Source: Spinacia oleracea
Taxonomy: Eukaryota > Streptophyta > Magnoliopsida > Caryophyllales > Amaranthaceae
Direction of reading: 5' to 3'
DNA length: 64,000 nucleotides
Assembly (NCBI RefSeq): GCF_020520425.1
Contig: NC_079492.1
Coordinates: forward strand, 143,685,861 to 143,749,860
Shown: positions 42,852 to 53,292 of the stretch, one piece after another
Layout of the letters: each line of letters opens with the position of its first letter
Position numbering within the stretch: the first letter of the stretch is position 1
Position numbers and translations under genes: made by a program
Notes under the pieces: generated by a model
Told to the model about the DNA's origin: nothing
Databases searched by the model: none
Seen by the model: only the letters and a program-made list of their open reading frames with translations

Positions 42852-43469
42852 CTAGATTTTAGCCCGTGCGATGCACGGTTTCTATTAAATTTTTACGTTA
42901 AAATAAAACTCCTATATATATCAACTGCTATATTTTATATATTAGATTAAATTGATTTTTTTTATTTTGGATTGAATTTCATTTTAGATTTATTTTTTAA
43001 TTATTATAGTGTTTGATTTTGGATGAAATTGTATATAAGAAATATTAATAATTATTTAATAAAAATATTTACGTGGCATTCGACTTTTTAATTCAAAAAT
43101 AATTTTGAAGTCTTATTTTTCATTGGCCGAAACCATTAGATTTCCCACGTGGCGCTCTAATATTGGATTAATGTTTGATTTTGGATTGAATTTTATTTTA
43201 GATTAGTGTTTGATTTTGGATGAATTTTATTTTAGATTTATTTTTTAATTATTAGAGCGTTTGATTTTGGATGGAATTGTATATATTAGTAATTAATTAA
43301 TTAATTTAAATATTTACGTGGCACCTAATTAATTATCTACGTGGCACTCGATTTTTTTAATTCAAAAATAAATTAGAAATCTTATTTTTCATTGGCCGAA
43401 ACCATTAGTAATCCTAGGTGGCGCTCTAATAATTCAGCAAATATGCCTCCTTTATATATGTATATTAGA
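42852..43469 (-). mobile_element. Short non-autonomous Helitron
   Basis: On the minus strand it starts TCTAATATACATATATAAAG. It ends with hairpin CCGTGC-ATC-GCACGG, then GCTAAAAT and CTAG. Host A precedes the start and T follows the end. 618 bp, no Rep/helicase. The inside carries two related blocks (tttgattttggat... and ttcattggccgaaaccatta) each present twice, an internal duplication. Confidence 0.85.
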
Positions 43470-43661
43470 TTCTCATACACGACCCCTTAAAGTTTATACG
43501 GTGAACAAGGTACCACGCACTAGGGCACAAAGCTACCACTCGCATGGACTGTAATTTTAGAACATATTACATGCACGCGGGTGTATGGTGCACACTTCAC
43601 AAACGTTAATTCATGGACAGTAACTTTTAATATAACTGAAAACTTTTATATTTGTTTAATT

Positions 43662-43885
43662 GTTATTTTTATCTTTTAGAAGTGAATTAAGATGAAGGAC
43701 CTTACTGAATTGGTAGCTCGCACATGTATTTCAGCCAACTTTGCCGGTCAAGCGACTTATTGGAAGTGAGTGAGGACTGAGGATTATAAGGAAATTTTAT
43801 CTCCAAAGAGCTACTACCGGAGCTTGATCTCATAACCTTGAAGTTATTAGGCAAAACCTTTACCACCAGACCAAGTTTTGTTTGA
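43662..43885 (-). mobile_element. tRNA-derived SINE of a different family
   Basis: On the minus strand it reads CTTGGTCTGGTGGTAAAGG (A-box region) and GAGATCAAGCTCCGG (B-box region), with an A-rich 3' end. A 16-bp duplication, ttatatttgtttaatt, lies at 43646-43661 and 43886-43901. 224 bp. Confidence 0.75.
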
Positions 43886-44358
43886 TTATATTTGTTTAAT
43901 TAATTAATCTCTGCCAACAAAAGGTTGTAGAAAAGGGCAAGAAAATACTACTTAACATAAATGTTATAAGGCTCTAATGAAAAGAAAAAACTTTAGAAAA
44001 AGAGTATGCTTTTAAGTTGTGCGCAAAGATAGGGATAACATAGATGAAAATCCTCCTCTAGTTTTAACTTTTAAGTGTCACATTTCAAAATCGTAACTTT
44101 TATCATCTAAGCTGTTCAAGAAAAAGAAAAAAAATGCATGAAAGTTTTATTTTGTAAAACAAAGGTGATAATGTGTTACGCAGTATTTAGTTGCTTAGTA
44201 CTGTATAAGACAACTCTATATTTTTGGGTCGAGATGTTTTTTGGAAACCGATGACTTAGTCCCTGTTTTATTCACCTTATTTTCACTTATTTTAGGAAAA
44301 ATATTTTTAATTAAGTTCAGATAAAATAAGTTCATAAAAAATAAGGGATTTCCTACAA

Positions 44359-44973
44359 TCTATACTAATATATTAAAAGGCGTTGTGAAAAACGTATATG
44401 TGCCACGTAGTACTCCTCTCATTATGCCACATCATCCACTCACCAAGTGTTATGTCATGGACAACCAAAAATCAATATATGAAGGTTCGAACACCAGACC
44501 TCAAGTGGGGATGGTAACTCTCTTTACCATCTTAACCAACCACCAATTGTGGTTTATCTCTTCATATAATTTATAAATAAATGATAACGTGAAGTCTAAA
44601 ACAAATAAATTTTATGTGACTTTTTTAATTTCTATGGACCATTGAAAAAAAAAATTAAAGCATTATGTCAACCACGAAGAACCATGATATCATAAGTTTC
44701 ATAAGCATCAACTATAGGATTGTCATACATACCTGCATATATATCTAATTTGGTGTTTATTAATTTGACACACTTAGTTCTACGAGAAAACAAATTATAC
44801 AAATTGTAAGATGATATGATTGAAAACTTACTTGCCATGATAGATTACGAACTTAACATATATTTTTAATTCTATAGAATACAAGTATTTTAATCAAATA
44901 TTGACCTTAAGAAAAATCTAAAATTTTAATTAGTCAATGTAGCAACCGGGGCATCGACCGGGCCACACACTAG
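44359..44973 (+). mobile_element. Non-autonomous Helitron carrying a tRNA-like segment
   Basis: It starts TCTATACTAATATATTAAAAG after host A. It ends ACCGGGGCATCGACCGGG then CCACACACTAG before host T, with CCGG pairs able to form the terminal stem. 615 bp. Inside, at about 44480-44560, the minus strand reads GTTGGTTAAGATGGTAAAG and later GGTGTTCGAACC, a tRNA/SINE-like A and B box pair, suggesting a captured SINE piece. Confidence 0.75.
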
Positions 44974-45287
44974 TTTGTAACTAAAATAAGTTTTACTAAA
45001 TTGAGATAAGTTCAGATAATTCAGATAATACAAGTTCGTAAAAAAAATTAAAATCATGTGAACATAACGCAACCTTAATTTTTTTTTTTTTCCTTTAGAC
45101 AAATATAGCACCATGCCAATAAGCTAGGGAATACGGAGTACTCCTTAGTAGGTATTTCACTATTTCATGTTTTACATGGGCACCAAAAAGTCAAAAACCT
45201 CACATGTTCCCTTATAAAATAGATATAAATATTGTTCCGGTGTTAAAACAATGGGATTCGTATGAATGCCTTTTTGTTGATGTGGAA
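44974..45287. other. Intergenic DNA up to the Gypsy element
   Basis: AT-rich with a loose foldback of aaataagtt/aagttcagat words. The last bases, ending tggaa, are the target site of the Gypsy element. Confidence 0.4.
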
Positions 45288-48204
45288 TGTAACACCCCGA
45301 CAATTCTCTTTTCTAGAATAACCCTTTTATAAATATAACTATAGAGAATTATCAAAGTATTATCGCCCGTGTGAAAACGTAACGGCTTATTCAGAATTTT
45401 GCAGCGAAAAACATAAAACTAACTTTAGGTTTATAAATAATCGATTACATATTAAGTCCCAAAAACCAATTAACGGAAATACGATTAGTACGACATATTT
45501 CAAATCCAAGTTAACAAACCAAATCACTTAACAAAACCAATATAACTACAAGCTCTCTAATCCCGATCCCAATGATGCATCATCTTCAAACCTGTAGATG
45601 GGCAACGCTTATTGATCCTTAGAGACTGCTCACTAAAGATGGGTCATCACAGGATCAATAAGGCATAGCCATGATCAACACACACAAACAAAGCACGTAA
45701 TAAGCAAAGCTGAGTACTACATACTAAAACAATAATGATCCTAACATGATACTATTAAACGAATAACCCTAACATGATACTAATGAACATAAATAAGAGC
45801 AGACAAAACATGATAATTTGACGACCATACTTGACTAGACTAGGCTAGACTTATAACAATGATATTATTTTAGTTGAAATAGACAATGGACCGAGTTGTC
45901 CAACCAAAAGTCTTCCCCAAGGAAGACGAGGTACGGGCGCGACTCCGTAACCTCAGTGACCTGCGATATCGAGGAACGTTTGAATAAAAATAGAACACGG
46001 TGATCAATCCGGTCCCAGAAAAGGCCATGGGCTACCACCATGAACCCCAACTCCTGTTTGTCCGTCACTTTAGACGTGCACAGTCTAAAGCTATTGCTAC
46101 TCAGTTTCACTTTACATGATTTACAAATTGAGACTCTGTTATGACTCAACAATCACATAAGACATACAATCCACATTTGTTCACAACTGTTTTTATCTTG
46201 GAATTAAGTAAGTGATCACAAAGGCATCAATCAAGACTCATTCCAATTAATCCAACCTTTTCTTTAACCATGATCAACCCCTGTATATGGGTATAAGGTT
46301 TCAACTTACTAAACAAGGTCCACAACCCTCATAAAGTAGTGAAAAGCTAAAAAGGGAACAACGATCAATCGATCTGCATCAATGTATATAAAATAATCTA
46401 GTGTTCCCAACCAACATGTTTGTATGAATCATCCATACTAACATGTTACAATTCTCATAATGCAATATAGGTTCAATATGTCCGTCCAACAGTATTAAAC
46501 ATGCAATTTCAACATAACCAAGTTCGTCAATAATATCAACATAACCAAGTTCAACAACCATCTCAACACAACCAAGTTAACCAATAAGTTCAACATGGTT
46601 TCAACAATTAGCACACATTCCAAGCACACAGGTATGTACGTACCTTGTGTAAACAAACTGATAGACCACTTTAACACTTTCAAAAGTCGCCTAAAGAGAA
46701 TTCTCCGCCTAAAACAACCAACAAGTAATCCCAATCAATTTCTAATCATTGGCAACCATAAGAAAGCATTCTAAATGCATCCTAAACATATTTAGAACTT
46801 TCCCCAATATCAAAACTTAAACATTTGATTTCCTAGCATCATAATTATTAAACTAGTGATTGAAATTCGTTGAAAACTTTTGCAAACATCGTACTTTAAA
46901 TTTTCAGCAATATAAATTCATTTAAAAGCTTCACCAAGATCAATCTACGTTCCTAGTATCTCAAAACAACAAATTCAATAATCCATACTCAACCTACCAT
47001 GATTTATAATCATAAAAACCTTGAATTTCATACTTTAAACAATTAAAATTAATATTTCAAAGTAATTTGATAATCTGAAAATTAATAACTTTATTATATA
47101 ATTTGCATAATCTGAAATTTATAATTTAAATCACAAAACCATAACTTTAATTCACGAAAACATAATTCGAATTAATAAAACATGATTAAGCCCTAACTTA
47201 TTTTTAATTAACCAAAACTGAAAATAATTCGTTTATAATTAGCAACACCAAATCTGAAAATCAAATTCAAGTCATAAAAATTATAAATTTAATATCAAGA
47301 ACGTAATTTAAATTAAAACTATAATTAATTAAAATAATTAGTTACTTAGGGTTTAAGAAATAACCAAGAAAATAGGAGGTTTTGGGCGGCCGGCGGACAA
47401 CGTCACGGCGGCGGTGGCTGAGCAAGGTCGGCGGCACACGGTGTGCAGTGGTGGTGGCTGTACGGAGGAAACAAAATCAGCCACGAAAAGGAGGAGGACA
47501 ACCAACGAAAATAAAAGAAAAGAAAGAGGAAGGAGGAAAGAGAGACTACCGGTCCGGCGGTTAGAGTTGCAGCGACGGTGGCTGAGGCAAAGGGCGGGGA
47601 CTCGCGGTGGCTGCCGGTCAAAACACAACAACGAATAGTGAGAACGAATCCAAGAATAAAGAAAACGGGGAACGAAGGAGAAGAACAACGAAGGAGAAGG
47701 AGACAGAGGTTACCGGCGGTGAAGCGACGGTGGTCCGACGGCTTGGCAGAAGCGGCGGACGTGAAGGGAGGAGAGAGAACGGCTGAGAGGGATGAGTGTT
47801 TGGTGTTGTACGTGAGGTTGAAGGAGGGAGAGGGTTTCTTTCTCTTTTTTTTTTGTTTCCTTTGGTCTCACGCGAATTAGAAAAGGGAAGGGAGTATTGG
47901 TTTGGGTTTTATTGGTTTGGGCTTTCCCCAATTGGGCTAGGAGTAGGATTTAGCTTTTATGATTCGAGTCCAAAACTGAATAGGATCGTTTTCTAAATTC
48001 AATCAATTTTCGTAATTCAAATTCTTTTCAACTTAAAATTCTAAAATCATTTTCGATTTCGTAAATCGTTGAAAATATTAAAATGTAATAAATAAATGCA
48101 CGTTAATTATATATTTATTTCCAAAATTCATAAATTCTTATTTAAATATATTAAATATACGTTAAAATATATAAATGAAATGTATAAAATTACGGGGGAT
48201 TACA
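45288..48204 (-). repeat. 3' LTR of the Gypsy element
   Basis: 2,917 bp, nearly identical to 53293-56207. It is AT-rich except for a GC-rich block at about 47380-47800, whose open frames on both strands look like composition effects. The two LTR ends resemble each other as inverted repeats (TGTAACACCCCG / TGTAATCCCCCG). Confidence 0.93.
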
Positions 48205-49761
48205 ATCTACCCCTCTTAAAAGAAGTTTCGTCCCGAAACTTGACACGAAAATTCACATATCTTTCCAAACTTTTGAACTTATTCTTATTGTAGAAGTACT
48301 TGTGGCATTTATGTACACTCTTTTGCCAACTTAAAGTTTCTTGAATTACTCATGAACACCTATTTCTTACGCGAAGAATCTGTTTACTTGCATCGACATG
48401 TATAATTTGCTAAAATAAGCATAAAAATGCATGAAAACACCATAAAATTAGGTAAAAAGCGCGAATTTATATCGCATTCTACCCCTCTTAAAGAAAACGA
48501 GTTACGCCCTCGTAACTCATCTCACGGAATAACTTTGGGTATTTCTTCCTCAACGAATTATGTCCTCAATACAATATTTTCACTCAAATCATTCTAGCAA
48601 TGGACTTCTACACTTTTCCCTCACAATGTCTCAACATGTGACATCGTAATGCTCGCATGGTAATTATTGGTGCAAGAAATTCAATCACTCTAGTTGGTCT
48701 TCCCAATTACCCTTAAAGTCAATTAACACAGAATCTCAACATATATTTCATAGTAATCTCAGTCTGTCTATCGGTTGCAGGGTGGAAAGAAATACTCATT
48801 TCAATGTTGTTCACAAGATTCACTAGGCCTTTTTGCCAAAATTTCAGACTTTATAGTCGATAAGGATCTCAAATGTTGCCCCACAAAGATAATGTCTCCA
48901 AATCATTCAAAGCAAACGCACTAGCAGCTAGATTTAGGTCATGGGTTGGGTAATTGGCTTCATAAAGTTTCAATTGACGCGACAACAGGTGCGGAGGTCA
49001 AACGCTCTTTCAAAATCTAGAAAGCTTTCTCCCATTTCTCACTCCACTCGAATTTTGATTCCTCTTTCAACAAGTTGGTCAATGGTTTTGCTCTCTTCGA
49101 AAAGTGTTTCACAACCTCCTATAATGGTCATCTAGGCTTAGAAAACTTCAAGTATCGGACACGTTCTTTGGAGTAGGTCACTCACTCACAGCTTGAATCT
49201 TAGCAGGATCTACAGAAATTCCTTCTGTTCAACTTTTCCTTGTTACCGAACCTCATTACGCTTTTCATGGGTGTATAACTTTTGGGCTTAACTCTTAGAT
49301 CTTGCACCAATTCATGTATTTCTTTTCATCCTTTCCAGACAACAATGATTTCTAACGATCCTGGACCACTCAAATCTTCTCTTAAATTTATTCCCTTGCG
49401 TAACATAGTTCTCAATCAATTTAGCCCTTCACTTTTCTGTCGGTGTCACTTATACACATATGACTTCAAGATTTGTATACTTCATTTAATAAAACTAGAT
49501 TCTTCCTAAGCGTCTCCAAGTAATCCTCAAGTGTTTGTCATGCTCTTTCTCATTCCTTGAATAAATAGGGATATCATCAATAACATCATAACGAACTTAA
49601 TTCGGAATTCTTAGAAAATCTCATTCATCAAATCCATAATTAATGCAGGTGCATTGGTTAACCCGAAGGACGTTACTCTAAACCCTAATGACAATGACGA
49701 ATCCTAATGAGGTCTTAGGCCCTTATCAGCTATTCTCAATTGGTGGTACTTCAAACACAAA
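48205..49761 (-). other. Decayed 3' part of the Gypsy interior
   Basis: Position and short stretches of similarity place this in the pol region, but no intact domain is seen. A second purine-tract-like word (minus strand AAGAGGGGTAGAAT) is at about 48480. It is treated as part of the broken element. Confidence 0.55.
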
Positions 49762-49962
49762 TCAGTCTTCGAGAACACTCGCCCAATTCAATTGATCCAA
49801 TATGTCATCTATCCTAGGCAAAGGATACTTGTTCTTGATGGTTACATTGCTTAGCTCCCTAAAATCGATACACAATCTCACACTCTCATCTTTCTTCTTA
49901 ATAAACAACACCAGAGCTCCCCGTGGTGATGCATTAGGCCTAATATACCCCTCATCGAACAA
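49762..49962 (-). pseudogene. Gypsy reverse transcriptase fragment
   Basis: The frame contains [20 protein letters not shown] and [16 protein letters not shown], which are the typical first blocks of the Ty3/Gypsy reverse transcriptase (chromovirus-like). Only this piece is clear. It belongs to the broken element at 45288-56207. Confidence 0.8.
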
Positions 49963-50585
49963 TTCTTGAAACTATGTCTTCAATTCACTCATTCCAGGAG
50001 GTGTCTATCAAGTGCTCTGGATATAGGTGTCGGTCCGGGATTCGACTCTATTGTGAACTCAAGGGCTCTAGCTGGTGACGTACTCGCAATTTCACTCGGA
50101 AACACATCAAAGAATTCATTCACCATGGGAACATCCTCGATCTTCACTCCAACTTCTTTACTCCCATCTAGCACCCCACAGAAAAATAGTTCACACTCCT
50201 TATCATCAATTTCCTCACTTGCATTGCAGAAATAACCCCAAGGTTCTTGGTCTTCCCAAAACGTTTATATGAGGTCAAATTTCCCATAGGATTCCTTATA
50301 CTTAGTTTCTGAATTACAAACTCTAACTTGGCCCTGAACCAACTTAGCCAATCCATCCCCAGAATTACATCTAGGTTTCCCAGATTAAACTCTATCAAAT
50401 CAGAAAGAAAACGCAATCTTTTATCTTCAAAGGCGGATTCTTAAACAACTTGGTACACCTTATGGTTACACTAGTAGGTATACTAACAGGTAAATCAATT
50501 ACTCAAAATCTACTAAATTCAGACTCTTAACCACAAATGACGAAACAAAAGAATGAGTTACCCCTTGAATCAAACAATGTTTTAA

Positions 50586-51710
50586 CTAGCACGGAGTTAA
50601 TAGAAAAGTACCAGAATCTATATCGGCAGATCGTTCATCCTCATTCTGATTCATCATGTACAACTTTGCCCCAGCCTTATTCGGGTTGTTGTTATCATTT
50701 GCAGGCTTATTATAGTTCTCTTGATTGTTTTGTGCCCCTCCAGGCTTTGAATTTTGACCTCCAGACTGGTTAAACCTCCTTTGGTTTCCACCTCCATTAC
50801 TATTTTGTTCCTTTCTGTGCTTAGTGAAGCACTCATATTCCCTATGCCCCCTTTTCTGAAAATAGTTGCATGCCACTAATTCTCCCTTGCAGTTTTTACC
50901 AGGATGGTTGTTGTTGCACATCTTACAGTGATGCACTCTCTCAGATTGGTTGCTATTGTTGTGCCCCTGATTGTTCCTCCGTTGAAAATTTCCATTTCCA
51001 CCCTCATTCCTGTTCACTTTCGTATTTTTCTTGAAATTCCCTTGGTTTTTCCCAGCATTAAACTCTTTTCTTTTCTCCCCAACCACATTTTTCTCGTCCC
51101 TTATAGACTGCAAATTATAAATATGAGCGGTTCCCTCATACACATTTTCTAAAGATGTAAGGGTTTCTCCACCTAATCCCAACTGGATCTCATCGGTCAA
51201 CCCTTGCTCAAACCTCTGAGCCTTTAGCTCCTCAGTAGCTACCACCTCAGGTGCAAACCTCGACAAAGCTATAAACTTACTATAGTATTCAGCGATAGTC
51301 ATACTTCCCATCCCAAGGTTTATGAATTCATGCGCTTTTCGTTTTGTTATGAAAGGAGGATAAAACTTTTCCCTCAACGCAACAACAAATGAGTCCCAAT
51401 TAAATCCTTCAACAACACTTAGCCTAGTTCCATTCTCTTTCCACCATAGATCGGCCTCATCTTTTAGGTAAAGGACAGCTTGACCTATTTTCATATTTTC
51501 AGGACAGTTTACCACCCAAAATAGTTTTTCAAACTCCCTAATCCAGTTTTCTAGGAAGGTCGGGTCTGCTTGCCCCTTGAAGTATGGTGGCTTAACTTTC
51601 GCAAGCCTTTCAAACATGTCTCCTGCAGAATCGGGGCGCTCAGTTCTTTCCTGGGCTAGTTTTTCCGCTAAGAGGCGAAAGACAGCAGCTAGGTCATTAC
51701 TGTTGGTCAT
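50586..51710 (-). pseudogene. Gypsy gag frame, 374 aa
   Basis: A retrotransposon gag domain (FLENWIREFEKLFWVVNCPE, AVLYLKDEADLWWKENG, FYPPFITKRKAHEFINL, IAEYYSKFIALSRFAPE, RFEQGL) is followed by a long asparagine/glutamine-rich segment and cysteine clusters of zinc-knuckle type. It is the best preserved part of this broken element. Confidence 0.85.
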
Positions 51711-52167
51711 CCTAGAACGCGACCTGAAATTAATATACTCTAATTCAGGTTCAAAACTTTACTTATATTATCCTCTAGCAATGTAATATCACACCAACAT
51801 CCAAAATTCACATAAAATGAACAATCATCTACGAATGATATTTGCATGCAGAACATTCAACTGAGAAACAATGAATAACTTCAATCATCACGAATAATAA
51901 GATAGAATAAAGAAGAAAACATTCCCCTTGCGTGCCCGTAATAAACTTTGATCCTTTGGATAATCCATAATCTAACTTTTATTCCTCAAAAGAATGTCAA
52001 TAACAATCCTAAATATTAACACACACTTGTTCTCAAAATAAAGTAAAAAGGTTCTACGATATAAACATAAACTACGGTTGGACGAATTGTCCAACATTTT
52101 CTCACACGCAACTAAATATGTAAGCAAAGTTAAAGGGAGACATCATCGGACTTGTCCTTTGATTCGC

Positions 52168-52524
52168 TTAATCTTCTAGGGTGAACAACTCATACTTAAG
52201 TTCATCATCGTCATCCATATCAAAATAATAAGCTTCTTTTCTTGGCCTTGAGGATCTTCGTAGACCTTGAAGTTGATGATTATTTTCCTCTAGCTCAGGC
52301 TCGGGCTCGGGCTCAGGTTCAGGCTCAAACTCAAACTCAATCTCAGGCTCAGAATCAGATTCAACCCTCAGAAAGGCTTTGTAGATATCCATTTTTGTTT
52401 GACCCACAGCACGGTCATACTCACGAATTGCCTCATCATCACTACCATATGCACTTGTTTTCATTACTTCGCGACAAATGTGCTCTAGACTGCGAATTCT
52501 ACTGTCAGGTTCATAATTCATCAC
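52168..52524 (-). other. Acidic 118-aa ORF in the leader of the Gypsy element
   Basis: Between the 5' LTR and gag, on the same strand, lies an open frame rich in Glu/Asp with an EPEPEPEP run and a C-terminal YYFDMDDDDELKYELF segment. I do not recognise it. Extra ORFs in the leader or between domains occur in some large plant Gypsy families. It may be a captured host piece or chance. Confidence 0.45.
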
Positions 52525-53292
52525 CTTTTCATCATTACTCAGATTAATAAGATTGGAGTCACCATCACTTAGAACGATAGGGCTGGGTCATCATCACTCA
52601 GAACGATAGGGTTAGAGTTGCTCCCTACTCTATTCTCTTCTATGTCAGACATGATTAGTGATCTATGACAATTAAACATAGTTTCTATGTTAGTAATTAG
52701 TACTCTCACTTACCGTACGATCCCACAATACACAATAAGTAAGAATATATATCAATCGCAAAGCATAGGAAAGACACGACAGTTAGCAGGTAGAGAAATT
52801 ACAATCATGTTGACATAATGCAGACACAATGCTTCTATTCTATATGCCCTTTCCTATGCTACCCAACTCTCAAAATAATCATAGTATATCAAACATTTAA
52901 GCATAAAAGAATAAAACAAGAATGATTTATAAGAATTAGATTGATTAAAAGAATAATTATTAAACGACAAATAATTAAATTTTTTTTTTTTTTTTTTTTT
53001 TTACGGTACTGTAGCAGCAGCAGCAGTAAATTTTTTTTTTTTTTTTTTTTTGAAAATATTAATTTGAATTTCAAAAGAATCGAAATACATTAATTCACAT
53101 AAACAAGAACGTATTTCAAAGTACGTTTCAAGAGTTAATATTAAAATAAATTCAAACATTTCTAGCTAATAACTTTCAATTTATTCACTAGTGCGAAATT
53201 ACTTTTACGTAACTAATTAGTTAGTTAGGCGCCTAAAATATAAAACGTAGACACGAAATGTCAGTAAAACCTTTAGCTCAAAAATACCACTT

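Noticed and set aside
47353-47880. Frames of 60-111 codons on both strands in the Gypsy LTR, repeated at 55358-55999
   Set aside because: They are in a GC-rich LTR block, open on both strands, with no domain; composition effect.
49966-50272. Plus-strand frames of 65-89 codons in the Gypsy interior
   Set aside because: They are antisense to the recognisable retrotransposon strand and lack any domain.
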